Of a stretch of DNA of 64,000 bases, positions 50,115 to 60,230 are shown piece after piece. The stretch is from Mycolicibacterium sp. CBMA 234 (GTDB lineage: Bacteria; Actinomycetota; Actinomycetes; Mycobacteriales; Mycobacteriaceae): assembly GCF_009729415.1 (NCBI RefSeq), contig NZ_MPKW01000001.1, positions 310,001 to 374,000 of the forward strand. Direction: 5' to 3'. The translations under genes were made by a program, and so were the position numbers. The stretch's first letter is position 1. The number at the start of each line of letters is the position of its first letter. The notes beneath the pieces are model-generated. The model searched no databases. It was given only the letters and a program-made list of their open reading frames with translations, and was not told where the DNA came from.

Positions 50115-50846
50115 GTGAACCCCGTTGTCAGCGCGCTGCGTACGGTCCTGGCTGCAGTGCTGGCGACCGCCGCCCAGATGCCGCTGCGACGGGCCGTGGG
50201 CATCGGAACGGCAATTGTGATTCTTGTCGCAATTGCCTTTTGGGTGCCGCTGCCCAACGCCATGCAGATGCGCGATTGGGCGGCTTCGGCCGGTCCGTGG
50301 TTCCCCCTCGCCTTCCTCGTGACACACACGCTCGTCACTGTGCTGCCGTTCCCGCGCACCGCATTCACCCTGGCTGCGGGCCTGCTGTTCGGCTCAGCGC
50401 TGGGCGTCACCCTGGCTGTCGCGGCCAGCACGCTCAGCGCTCTGATCGCGCTGTGGCTCGTCCGGGTACTGGGCTGGCAGTTGAGCAAGTTGTCGCACAA
50501 GCACATCGACAGCCTCGATGCCCGGCTCAAAGAACGCGGCTGGGCCGCGATCCTGTCGATGCGGATGATTCCGGCAGTGCCGTTCTCCGTACTGAACTAC
50601 GCGGCCGGGGCATCGTCGGTCCGGGTGCTGCCGTACGCCGTGGCGACGTTCTTCGGGCTGCTTCCCGGCACCGCGGCGGTCGTGATCCTCGGCGACGCCC
50701 TGACCGGCCAGATTCGCCCGTCATTGCTCGTGGTGTCGGCCTGCACCGCGACCATCGGCATTACCGGGCTGATCTACGAGATCCGGCTGCACCGGCGCGC
50801 CCATGCGGCCGCGCACGACCCGGTGACCTCGGCATCCGGAAACTGA
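50115..50846 (+). CDS. TVP38/TMEM64 (DedA-like) family membrane protein
   Basis: About 243 residues. A VTT-domain integral membrane protein: LPFPRTAFTLAAGLLFGSALGVTLAVAAST and RMIPAVPFSVLNYAAGASSV, the signature of TVP38 proteins, with GLLPGTAAVVILGDAL. The family includes lipid scramblase-like proteins; the specific role is unknown. GTG at 50115 (VNPVVSALRT) is chosen; a TTG three codons upstream is possible. Divergent from mutA with a 146 bp gap, as Rv1491c is in M. tuberculosis. Confidence 0.88.
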   Translation: MNPVVSALRTVLAAVLATAAQMPLRRAVGIGTAIVILVAIAFWVPLPNAMQMRDWAASAGPWFPLAFLVTHTLVTVLPFPRTAFTLAAGLLFGSALGVTLAVAASTLSALIALWLVRVLGWQLSKLSHKHIDSLDARLKERGWAAILSMRMIPAVPFSVLNYAAGASSVRVLPYAVATFFGLLPGTAAVVILGDALTGQIRPSLLVVSACTATIGITGLIYEIRLHRRAHAAAHDPVTSASGN

Positions 50847-50867
50847 CGACGAACTACGCCTGCAGCG

Positions 50868-51233
50868 CTAGGACTCGCAGTCCGGGCCTTTCGCGGTCAT
50901 CGCCGCGAACAGCGCCAGGAACAGCACCGCCGGCGCCGCGTTCTGCGGCTTGTCGTGCGCCTTGATGTGCGCACTGACGGCCAGCGTGAAGTACAGCGCC
51001 AGCATCGCAGTGGTCAGCCGCGCCAGAGCGGGGTTGCGGGTGACCGAGATCAGCCCGATGGCTGCCGCGGCCTTGGAGCCCACCAGAATCCACCGGTATT
51101 CCAGCGGGAAGTTGACCCCGTTCAGCGCCTTCTCGATGGGCGCGAGCGGGACGGCGCAGGCCACCGCGTCACCGGCCTGGAACAGTGCCAGCGCGGTGTA
51201 GGTCTTCGGGGAAGTCAGCACACTCATTGTCAC
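50868..51233 (-). CDS. DoxX-like small membrane protein
   Basis: 121 residues, four predicted membrane segments (for example YTALALFQAGDAVACAVP, AAAAIGLISVTRN, LTTAMLALYFTLAVSAHIK). Topology and size fit the DoxX-like/DUF4267-type group. GTG at 51231-51233 overlaps the stop of the SPFH gene (GTGA); ATG at 51227 is the alternative. Third gene of an nfeD-SPFH-doxX run, so possibly linked to membrane-domain organisation. Function unproven. Confidence 0.8.
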   Translation of the reverse strand: MTMSVLTSPKTYTALALFQAGDAVACAVPLAPIEKALNGVNFPLEYRWILVGSKAAAAIGLISVTRNPALARLTTAMLALYFTLAVSAHIKAHDKPQNAAPAVLFLALFAAMTAKGPDCES

Positions 51234-52474
51234 CTCGCGTGTAGCCCTGGGGGCGGGTCGATTTCAGGGGTCTGACGTGCCTCGATCGGCTGCGTCGGTG
51301 GTGCCGGTGGTGCCGGTGGTGCCGGTGGTGCCGGTGGTGCCGGTGGTGCCGACAGCGGCCGGGCGCTGTAGCCCGGCTGCTGCACCGGGGTACGGGCCTC
51401 GGCTTCGGCCTTGGCTACCGCCTGCGCGATGGCCGGATCGGCCTGGGTGGAGAACCAATCGGCCACTTCGTCGGCGTCGTCGTCGGTCTTCGGCAGGTCC
51501 TCGACGGGAGACGGCGTGTAACGGAACACGCCGTCGTCACCGGGGGCACCCAGCAATTTGGTGAAACCCTGTAGCGCAGAACCGAAGTCGCTGGGCACCA
51601 CCCACACCTTGTTGGCCTCGCCCTTGGCCATCAGCGGCAAGGTCTGCAAGTACTGGTAGGCCAGCAGCTCCGGGGTGGGCCGGCCGGCTTTGATGGCCGC
51701 GAACGTCTTCTCGATGGCCTTGGCCTGACCCTGCGCCTGCAGGTACTGCGCGGCCCGCTCACCTTGGGCGCGCAGGATGCGGGACTGCCGGTCGGCCTCG
51801 GCGGCCAGGATCGCGGCCTGCTTGGCGCCCTCGGCCGACAGGATCTGGGCCTGCTTCTGGCCCTCGGCCGCCTTGATCGCCGCTTCCCGGCTGCCTTCCG
51901 CCATCAGGATCATCGCGCGCTTCTCGCGGTCGGCGCGCATCTGCTTTTCCATCGACTCCTGGATCGACGGAGGCGGGTCGATGCTGCGCAGCTCCACCCG
52001 GGCCACCCGCAGGCCCCAGCGGCCGGTCGCCTCGTCGAGGACGCCGCGCAGCTGAGCGTTGATCTGGTCGCGCGAGGTCAGCGTCTGCTCCAGCGTCATG
52101 CCACCGACAACATTGCGCAGCGTGGTGGTGGTCAGCTGCTCGACACCGACGATGTAGTTGCTGATCTGGTACACCGCGGCCTGCGGGCTGGTGACCTGGA
52201 AGTAGACGACGGTGTCGATGTTGACCGTCAGGTTGTCCTCGGTGATCACGGGCTGCGGCGGGAACGAGACCACGCGCTCGCGGAGATCAACCCGAGCGCG
52301 GATCTTGTCGACGAACGGCAGCAGCAGCGTCAGCTGCCCGGAGACCGTCTTGCTGTACCGGCCCAGCCGCTCGATGACCGCCGCCTCAGCCTGCGGGATC
52401 AGCGCCACCGATTTGGCCACCACCACGATGGCAAGCACCACCAGCATCGCCAGAAGAACAAGTGCACCAGTCAT
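51230..52474 (-). CDS. SPFH/stomatin-like membrane protein (Rv1488-like)
   Basis: 414 residues. N-terminal membrane anchor (ALVLLAMLVVLAIVVVAKSV), then the SPFH domain: VIERLGRYSKTVSGQL, FVDKIRARVDLRERVVSF, DNLTVNIDTVVYFQV, VVGGMTLEQTLTSRDQIN and RWGLRVARVELRSIDPP. A coiled coil of Ala/Glu/Gln-rich heptads follows (about residues 165-260). The C-terminus ends in a Pro/Ala repeat coded by a 9-base tandem repeat. Pairs with the upstream NfeD gene, a widespread SPFH-NfeD module thought to organise membrane microdomains. Corresponds to Rv1488/Rv1487. Confidence 0.92.
   Translation of the reverse strand: MTGALVLLAMLVVLAIVVVAKSVALIPQAEAAVIERLGRYSKTVSGQLTLLLPFVDKIRARVDLRERVVSFPPQPVITEDNLTVNIDTVVYFQVTSPQAAVYQISNYIVGVEQLTTTTLRNVVGGMTLEQTLTSRDQINAQLRGVLDEATGRWGLRVARVELRSIDPPPSIQESMEKQMRADREKRAMILMAEGSREAAIKAAEGQKQAQILSAEGAKQAAILAAEADRQSRILRAQGERAAQYLQAQGQAKAIEKTFAAIKAGRPTPELLAYQYLQTLPLMAKGEANKVWVVPSDFGSALQGFTKLLGAPGDDGVFRYTPSPVEDLPKTDDDADEVADWFSTQADPAIAQAVAKAEAEARTPVQQPGYSARPLSAPPAPPAPPAPPAPPAPPTQPIEARQTPEIDPPPGLHAR
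51297..51350. repeat. Nine-base tandem repeat coding Pro-Pro-Ala
   Basis: About six uninterrupted copies of the 9-base unit GTGCCGGTG (plus strand) lie inside the SPFH gene, read on the minus strand as repeated Ala-Pro-Pro triplets near the C-terminus. Because the unit is a multiple of three, copy number can change without breaking the frame. Coding-strand tandem repeats of this purity are prone to slippage. Confidence 0.92.
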
Positions 52475-52492
52475 TTTGAGTTCCTCCCTGAC

Positions 52493-52924
52493 TCAGATGA
52501 TCTTGTAGACGACCGCTGTCGCCCCGTCGATCCGCATCACTGTGACATGGTCGCCGGGCTCGAACACATCGTTCTCGTCGAATGGGCGGGCGGTCCACAC
52601 CTCGCCGTCGAGTTTCACCTGACCTTCATGTTCGGTCACGCGGTCCAGTACCAGGGCGGTCTTGCCCTCCAACGCCTTCACCGGTTCGGGCAGGCCGGCC
52701 GCACCGAGCCGCTTGCGCAGCACCGGCCGGACCACAACCAGCAGCAGCACCGACACCAGGAGAAACGAGGCGCCGTCGGCCCAGATAGGCCAGCCGGTGG
52801 CCCAGCTGAGACCGGCCGTCGCCAGTGCGCCGCCGGAGAGCATGAGCAGAAACATGTCGCCGGTAAGTGCTTCGGCACCGGCCAAGCCGATCGCCACGAT
52901 GAGCCACAGCAACGGCACCGGCAT
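52493..52924 (-). CDS. NfeD-like membrane protein (Rv1487-like)
   Basis: 143 residues. N-terminal membrane segments ([25 protein letters not shown] in two parts, then [12 protein letters not shown]) and a C-terminal OB-fold domain: [41 protein letters not shown] and [11 protein letters not shown]. This short NfeD form lacks the ClpP-like protease domain. ATG at 52922-52924. Eighteen bp upstream of the SPFH gene and surely co-transcribed. NfeD partners SPFH proteins; the molecular role is poorly defined. Confidence 0.92.
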   Translation of the reverse strand: MPVPLLWLIVAIGLAGAEALTGDMFLLMLSGGALATAGLSWATGWPIWADGASFLLVSVLLLVVVRPVLRKRLGAAGLPEPVKALEGKTALVLDRVTEHEGQVKLDGEVWTARPFDENDVFEPGDHVTVMRIDGATAVVYKII

Positions 52925-52983
52925 GCGACCAGCGTAGCGCCTTGCAGGCTTTGGGGGCCGCAGCGAATTACACTGCGAGCATC

Positions 52984-53826
52984 ATGTGGTGCCCGAGTGT
53001 TTCGCTGACCGTATGGGCCAACGCCTGGCATGCCGGCCTGGCCGCGCCCGACGACGTCCTGGATGCGTTATCGCCCTGGGCGCCAAGGCATTCCATTGCC
53101 GCCTATGACGCGGTGGCGGCAAGTCGCACTGGCCTGCCGTGGCCGGACCTGACCAACTTCGGCGGTGTGACGTTGCTGCAGACGCTGCGGCACGCGACCG
53201 GTACGGCGCGCTCCGAGCCGGCGCTGAACCTGGTGCTGCCGGTTCCCGGTGATGTCCGTGGACTGCCGCCGGGCACCCAGTTCCAGCAGGATGCCGTCAG
53301 CGCCGGCGAGGCCATTGTCATCACCTCCAACTACGGCGAGTCGGTCGGCCTGGTGCCCGACTTCGAGTACGAGGACGACACCGACGATGCCGAGGTCAGG
53401 GCCCTGTCCTGGACGGTGTACTCGTTGCCGAGTGCGCCGCCCGTCGGCCACTTCGAGCTCGGCGAGGAGGAATATCGGCTGCGCGACGCGGTTCGGTCCG
53501 CGGCCGACGCTCTCGGCCGCTTGCGCGCGGAGCCGGGCTCGGACATCGAGGATCCGCGCGAGATGGTCGAGCAGCTACTCGTGGCCGGACAGTTGCATCG
53601 GGTGCCGGACCACGCGCCCACCCGCGCGGTGCGGGTGCTTGAGACCGCCGCGCACATCGACGCGATCATCACGGTCAGCGCTGGGCTGGCACCGATCGGC
53701 CTACAGAGCGCATCGGAGATGCAGATCGCCAGTGAGGCCATGCGGCCGTTGACCGACATCGTCCGCTCAGCCCGGTTGGCGGCCGTGACGGCAATCCTGC
53801 ATTCCGCGTGGGAGCGGTGGGAGTAG
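52984..53826 (+). CDS. Conserved actinobacterial protein (Rv1486c-like)
   Basis: About 280 residues, soluble, no signal peptide or recognised catalytic motif. ATG at 52984 ([18 protein letters not shown]). Notable stretches are [36 protein letters not shown] and the helical C-terminus [18 protein letters not shown]. Position between nfeD and hemH and divergent orientation from nfeD (59 bp) match Rv1486c in M. tuberculosis. Function unknown. Confidence 0.82.
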   Translation: MWCPSVSLTVWANAWHAGLAAPDDVLDALSPWAPRHSIAAYDAVAASRTGLPWPDLTNFGGVTLLQTLRHATGTARSEPALNLVLPVPGDVRGLPPGTQFQQDAVSAGEAIVITSNYGESVGLVPDFEYEDDTDDAEVRALSWTVYSLPSAPPVGHFELGEEEYRLRDAVRSAADALGRLRAEPGSDIEDPREMVEQLLVAGQLHRVPDHAPTRAVRVLETAAHIDAIITVSAGLAPIGLQSASEMQIASEAMRPLTDIVRSARLAAVTAILHSAWERWE

Positions 53827-53890
53827 TAGACCGGCTACGGCTTTCCCCAGTTTGGGATCGGTAGCCGCCCGGCGGGTGTGTACTCGCGAG

Positions 53891-54301
53891 ATGAACTCCA
53901 TCCGCACCGCCGGCACGGCCATCGCCGCTGCGCTGCTGTTCGTTGGTATGACCCTCACTGCCCCGAACGCCAAGGCGGACATCGACTTTGAATGCAAACC
54001 CGGCTGCTGGGGTGCCATCGCGGCGTCGCTCTCGAACGGCGAGGAAGTGATCCGGACCAACTACCGGACGCAGCAGAAGGCCGAGGACGCCGCCGTCCTG
54101 TGGTGTGACGTCAAGGGCAAGACGAATGACTGCCAAGTCGTGGTGTCTGGTTTGGGCTGTCTGTCGATTGCCGACAGCGCCGACGGCAAGTCGATCGCGG
54201 GGCGCGTCGCGCCCACCATGGATGCGTCCGACGCGGCCGCGTTGGACGGCGCCGGGCCGGGGTCGAGGATCAGCCTCCACGACTGCAACGACTGGCTGTG
54301 A
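53891..54301 (+). CDS. Small secreted protein (DUF4189-like)
   Basis: 136 residues. A clear Sec signal peptide: NSIRTAGTAIAAALLFVG, then MTLTAPNAKADIDF with AxA-like cleavage near residue 29. The mature part has GCWGAIAASLSNGEE and a C-rich arrangement (six Cys after the signal), and ends in CNDW. The shape GAIAxS...AExxAlxxC resembles DUF4189 proteins. ATG at 53891. Converges with hemH with a 36 bp gap. No counterpart is known to me at this place in M. tuberculosis. Function unknown. Confidence 0.75.
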   Translation: MNSIRTAGTAIAAALLFVGMTLTAPNAKADIDFECKPGCWGAIAASLSNGEEVIRTNYRTQQKAEDAAVLWCDVKGKTNDCQVVVSGLGCLSIADSADGKSIAGRVAPTMDASDAAALDGAGPGSRISLHDCNDWL

Positions 54302-54337
54302 CCCGACTTCCGAACGCGACGCCAGTAGCCGCAACCG

Positions 54338-55351
54338 CTAGTCGCCGCAGCAGTGCGCTGAGCAGGGCTCGCCGTTGACGCTGCCGCCGTAGCCCGGCAC
54401 CGGATCGGCGCCTTCGACCCGCGCCGGCTCCGCACCCGTGCGCAGTTCATCGACCAACGACGCGGCGAGCTGGGCGAAGCGCGGGTCGGCATTGGGAGTC
54501 GTGGTGCGCACCAACGCAATTCCGGCGTCGGCGGCCTGCTCGGCAAGCTCGTTGTCGAGATCCCACACCACCTCGATGTGATCAGCGACAAACCCGATGG
54601 GGCAGACGATGACGGCCTTCGTCCCAGCGGCCCCGAGTGCCGCCAGATGATCGCCGATATCCGGTTCCAGCCACGGGATGTGCGGCGGCCCGGACCGGGA
54701 CTGCCAGACCTGGTCGTACTCGTCGTACCCGGCAGCGGCGGCCACCAGTCGCGTGGCGTAGCCGACCTGACGGCTATAGAGCTGCGGTCCGTGGCGCTGG
54801 TCGGCGCCGACGGGAATCGAGTGTGCGGTGAACACGAGCCGGGCCTCGTCCCGCAGCTCAGCCTGAAGCTGCGCGGCGGCGGATGCGATGCCTTCGGCGA
54901 ACATCTCGACGAATAACGGATGGTCGAAGTACTGCCGCAGCTTCACCAGTTCCGGTGCCTCGGGTCCTGCCGCAGCCCGGCCCCGCGCGATGTCCTCGAC
55001 GTACTGCCGGCAACTGGAATAACCACCCCAGGCCGACGTAGTAAATACCGCGGCGCGACGAACCCCGTTGTCCCGCATGGCAATAACCGTGTCTTCGACG
55101 TACGGATCCCAATTGCGGTTGCCGAAATAGACCGGCAGCTCCGGCATCGCTGCCTCAAGCTGCGTGATCAGTGCCCGATTGATGCCGTTGATCGGCGACG
55201 CTCCCCCGAAATGCAGGTAATGCTCAGCGACGGCGTCCAAGCGCTCCGGCGGTACACCCCGACCTCGGGTCACGTTCTCCAGGAACGGCCGGACATCATC
55301 AGGGCCGTCGGGCCCGCCGAACGACAACAACAGCAGCGCGTCGAAGTCCAC
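54338..55351 (-). CDS. hemH: Ferrochelatase (coproporphyrin type, [2Fe-2S])
   Basis: 337 residues. Inserts Fe2+ into coproporphyrin III or protoporphyrin IX; actinobacterial enzymes mainly use coproporphyrin III (CpfC). Motifs: [35 protein letters not shown], the active-site [12 protein letters not shown] with catalytic His, and [18 protein letters not shown] with catalytic Glu. Cys-containing SSCRQYVED and the C-terminal [10 protein letters not shown] supply four ligands for the [2Fe-2S] cluster typical of this group. GTG at 55349-55351 with AGGAGGGG upstream is the clear start. Follows inhA as Rv1485 does. Confidence 0.96.
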   Translation of the reverse strand: MDFDALLLLSFGGPDGPDDVRPFLENVTRGRGVPPERLDAVAEHYLHFGGASPINGINRALITQLEAAMPELPVYFGNRNWDPYVEDTVIAMRDNGVRRAAVFTTSAWGGYSSCRQYVEDIARGRAAAGPEAPELVKLRQYFDHPLFVEMFAEGIASAAAQLQAELRDEARLVFTAHSIPVGADQRHGPQLYSRQVGYATRLVAAAAGYDEYDQVWQSRSGPPHIPWLEPDIGDHLAALGAAGTKAVIVCPIGFVADHIEVVWDLDNELAEQAADAGIALVRTTTPNADPRFAQLAASLVDELRTGAEPARVEGADPVPGYGGSVNGEPCSAHCCGD

Positions 55352-55372
55352 TAGTTCGCCCCTCCTACGACG

Positions 55373-55429
55373 CGAAACGGCGTTCCAGCGGACAAAGTGC
55401 GAGAGCACACCTGCTGGAACGCCGTTTCG
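55373..55429. terminator. Perfect 17-bp inverted repeat between inhA and hemH
   Basis: Left arm CGAAACGGCGTTCCAGC at 55373-55389, right arm its exact complement at 55413-55429, with a 23-base loop. It lies between the inhA stop and the hemH start, both on the minus strand, ending about 20 bases before the hemH start codon and just upstream of its ribosome site. It could end inhA transcripts, control hemH translation, or be a dispersed palindromic repeat. No T-run. Confidence 0.65.
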
Positions 55430-55446
55430 GCAGAAAACAAATCACA

Positions 55447-56256
55447 TCACAGCAGCTGGGTGCTGGCGCCACCGTCGGCGTAGATGATCGAACCGGTGGT
55501 GGCCGGCAGCCACTCGGACAGCAGCGCACACACGGTCTTGGCAACGGGCGTCGGGTCCTTCATGTTCCAGCCGATCGGGGCCCGCTGGTCCCAGCCCTGT
55601 TCGAGCAGCTGCATCTGCTGGCCGGCCTCGTCGCCCAGCGCGCCGCCGACGATGGCGCTCATCGCCAGGGTCCGGATGGGGCCTGCCGCAACAAGATTGG
55701 ACCGCACGCCGTAGGCGCCCGCCTCGCGGGCGACGAACCGGTTGACCGACTCGAGGGCACTCTTGGCGACCGTCATCCAGTTGTAGGCGGGCATGGCACG
55801 GGTCGGGTCGAAGTCCATACCGACGATGCCACCGCCTTCGTTCATGACCGGCAGTACCGCCTTGGCCAGCGAGGCGTACGAGTACGCCGAGATGTGGATG
55901 CCCTTGGCAACGTCCTCGTACGGTGCGTCGAAGAACGGGTTGATGCCCATGCCGCTCTGCGGCATGAAGCCGATGGAGTGCACGACGCCGTCGAGCTTGT
56001 TGCCCTCGCCGATCACCTCGGTGACGCGCGCGCCGAGCGAGGCCAGGTGCTCTTCGTTCTGCACGTCGAGCTCGAGCAGCGGCGCCGGGTTCGGCAGCCG
56101 GTCGGCGATGCGCTGGATGAGCTTCATCCGGTCGAAGCCGGTGAGCACCAGCTCGGCACCCTGCTCCTGGGCGACCTTGGCGATGTGGAACGCGATGGAC
56201 GAATCGGTGATGATCCCGGTGACCAGGATGCGCTTGCCTTCGAGCAAACCTGCCAT
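55447..56256 (-). CDS. inhA: Enoyl-ACP reductase InhA
   Basis: 269 residues, the same length as the M. tuberculosis protein. NADH-dependent trans-2-enoyl-ACP reductase of FAS-II, target of isoniazid and ethionamide adducts. [20 protein letters not shown] (nucleotide binding, Ile at 21), [12 protein letters not shown] (Ser of the Ser94 region), and [14 protein letters not shown] with the catalytic Tyr and Lys. All sites look wild-type. ATG at 56254-56256 with AAGGAG upstream. Follows fabG1 with a 63 bp gap in the classic fabG1-inhA operon. Confidence 0.98.
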   Translation of the reverse strand: MAGLLEGKRILVTGIITDSSIAFHIAKVAQEQGAELVLTGFDRMKLIQRIADRLPNPAPLLELDVQNEEHLASLGARVTEVIGEGNKLDGVVHSIGFMPQSGMGINPFFDAPYEDVAKGIHISAYSYASLAKAVLPVMNEGGGIVGMDFDPTRAMPAYNWMTVAKSALESVNRFVAREAGAYGVRSNLVAAGPIRTLAMSAIVGGALGDEAGQQMQLLEQGWDQRAPIGWNMKDPTPVAKTVCALLSEWLPATTGSIIYADGGASTQLL

Positions 56257-56319
56257 TAGTGCTGACTCCTTGTTCGGCGAGAAATTCGGCGAAAGTGCCT
56301 GTGATTCAGAGTGTCTGGG

Positions 56320-58129
<1,810 letters not shown>

Positions 58130-58133
<4 letters not shown>

Positions 58134-59269
58134 CGACCGATGGCCCCAGCCGCACCGGCCATCACCGGCGGAACCGAATGTCCTTGCTGCGGAATGGCAT
58201 TCACCTGCGGCAGGGCGACGGTCTGCAGGATGCGGTTGACGACGGTCTCGGAAGAGATTTCGTCGGCCAGCGCGTCGTAGGTGAGTACCAGGCGGTGGCG
58301 CAGCACATCCGGGATGACCTCGACGACGTCCTGCGGGATGACGTAGTCACGACCCCGAACCAGAGCCAGTGCACGCGCTGCGCTGATGATGCCGAGCGAG
58401 GCACGCGGCGACGCGCCGTAGGCAATCCAGGCCTTGGCGTCGGGCATGCCGAACTTCTCCGGCTCACGAGTGGCGGTGACGATGCGCACCACGTAGTCGA
58501 CGAGCGCATGGTGCACGAAGACGTTGGCGGCCACGTCCTGCAGGTGCAGCAGTTCCTCGGTGGTGAGGATCTGCTTGGGCTCCGGCGGCTTGACGCCCAT
58601 CCGGTAGATGATCTCGCGCTCTTCCTCAGGCGACGGGTAGCCGACGTTGAGTTTGAACAGGAAGCGGTCGCGCTGCGCTTCGGGCAGCTGGTAGACGCCC
58701 TCTTGCTCGATGGGGTTCTGGGTGGCCATCACCAGGAACGGGCTGGGCAGCTGGAAGGTCTTGCCGCCGATGGAGATCTTGCGCTCAGCCATGACCTCCA
58801 GCAGCGCTGACTGCACCTTCGCCGGCGCACGGTTGATCTCGTCGGCGAGCAGGAAGTTGACCATCACGGGGCCGAGTTCGATGTCGAACTCTTCCTTGCC
58901 GACCCGGTAGATGCGGGTACCGACGATGTCGGTGGGCACCAGGTCAGGGGTGAACTGGATGCGGGCGAACGAGCCGCCGACCACCTTGGCGAAGGTCTCG
59001 ACGGCCAGGGTCTTCGCGACACCAGGCACACCTTCGAGCAGCACGTGGCCCTTGGCCAGCAGGCCGACCAGCATGCGCTCGACCAGCAGATCCTGGCCGA
59101 CGATGATCCGCTTGACCTCGAAGATGGCGCGCTCAAGGGTGTGCACCTCGGACTGCAACGTCGCGCTGGTGGGCTGCGGCGCGGCGTGCGCTGCGGGCGG
59201 GAAACCCTGCGTGGAGGCCGGGCCCGGGTAGCCTCCGGCGCTCTCCGGCGGCCCACTCGGTGACGTCAT
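58130..59269 (-). CDS. moxR1: MoxR-family AAA+ ATPase (MoxR1-like)
   Basis: 379 residues. AAA+ chaperone ATPase: GHVLLEGVPGVAKTLAVETF (Walker A), NFLLADEINRAPAKVQSAL (Walker B), FLVMATQNPIEQEGVY (sensor 1) and PRASLGIISAARALALVRG. ATG at 59267-59269 with GGAGGAAG upstream. Pairs with the DUF58 protein downstream (coupled). In M. tuberculosis MoxR1 lies beside ripAB, suggesting a role in envelope protein maturation. Confidence 0.93.
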
Positions 59270-59432
59270 CTAGCTTCCTCCCAGGGTTATTCAGACCGAC
59301 TGTTTCGTCTGATTCGTCGTACGCAAAGTCGCTGGTCTAGCAGGTAGCCGCCAATATAGCGGCGCACCCGGCACCAACTATTCCAGGCAGTTGGGTATCC
59401 GTCGACGTTGGCACGACGGACTTAGGTGATTA

Positions 59433-60155
59433 TCAGGTCTCGATGATGCGCGACAGGTGCGGTGACATGCCGGCCATCCGGACCGGACTGACGGTCACTC
59501 GTCCGGCGCTGCCGGAGGCTTCCAGCATCTTTCCGCCACCGAGGTAGATGGTGACGTGCTGGCTGCCGCCCGGGCCGTAGAAGATCAGGTCGCCGCGTTT
59601 GGCTTCTGACGGCGCAATGGCGCGGCCGGTGTTGTACTGGTCGCCCGAGTACTTGGGGATCTGGACGCCGACGCCCGCGTAGGAGTACCGCGTGAAGCCC
59701 GAGCAGTCGTAGCCGATCTTGCCGGCGTCGTAGTCCACGCCGGGCCCTGGGCCGGTCAGAGTGCCGCCGCCCCAGGAGTACGGGACGCCCATCTGGGAGC
59801 CGCCGCGGCGGATGACGTACTCGATGGCCTGCTTACCGCCCACGCGGCCGCCGGGCATCATCATGGCGGCCCCGCCGCCACCGCCGGACGGCTTGCCGCC
59901 GAGCCCCAGGCTGGACAGGAAACTCTGACCCAGGTTCTGGGTGGTCTGCAGCGCGAGTTGACTGACTTGGAAGGACGCGTTGGCGATGGCCACCGGGTCA
60001 CCGGGAGCGCCGGAGCTGGCCTTTGCGGGCAACGTCGGATCCCAGCCGCCGTCAGGGTCGGCAACGGCGCGCGGCGCCGCCCCGAACGCCAGCGTCAACG
60101 CGAGCGCACCCACCCCTGCGAGTACGTCTCTCCGATGAAAATCCTTGCCCTGCAA
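59433..60155 (-). CDS. ripB: Peptidoglycan endopeptidase RipB (NlpC/P60)
   Basis: About 240 residues. Secreted NlpC/P60 cysteine endopeptidase cutting D-Glu-mDAP bonds. The catalytic Cys is in YDCSGFTRYSYAGVGVQIP (~149) and His in GSQHVTIYLGGGKMLEASG (~198). The signal peptide is in the first ~35 residues, HRRDVLAGVGALALTLAFG, with an Arg-Arg pair reminiscent of Tat signals. The TTG at 60153-60155 is chosen because AGGAG is eight bases upstream and no ATG or GTG fits. Downstream of ripA, 75 bp apart, as in M. tuberculosis Rv1477-Rv1478. Confidence 0.94.
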   Translation of the reverse strand: MQGKDFHRRDVLAGVGALALTLAFGAAPRAVADPDGGWDPTLPAKASSGAPGDPVAIANASFQVSQLALQTTQNLGQSFLSSLGLGGKPSGGGGGAAMMMPGGRVGGKQAIEYVIRRGGSQMGVPYSWGGGTLTGPGPGVDYDAGKIGYDCSGFTRYSYAGVGVQIPKYSGDQYNTGRAIAPSEAKRGDLIFYGPGGSQHVTIYLGGGKMLEASGSAGRVTVSPVRMAGMSPHLSRIIET

Positions 60156-60169
60156 GACAATAACTCCTA

Positions 60170-60223
60170 TTCTTCCCGTCGCTTCGCTCGCCCTGAAAGT
60201 TCTTCCCGCCGCTTCGCTCACCC
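60170..60223. repeat. Direct repeat between ripA and ripB
   Basis: Two 24-base copies starting at 60170 and 60200, 30 bases apart, share TTCTTCCC followed by GTC or GCC and then GCTTCGCTC. Only two positions differ. It fills the gap between the two hydrolase genes. The repeat is purine-rich on the minus strand (GAGCGAAGCG...GGGAAGAA), close to the ripB ribosome site AGGAG at about 60,164, so it may influence ripB translation. Confidence 0.85.
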
Positions 60224-60230
60224 CGGCAAA

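Noticed and set aside
51277..51564. A plus-strand frame with repeated Val-Val-Pro
   Set aside because: It is the opposite strand of the SPFH gene's tandem repeat; the minus-strand frame has the genuine domain.
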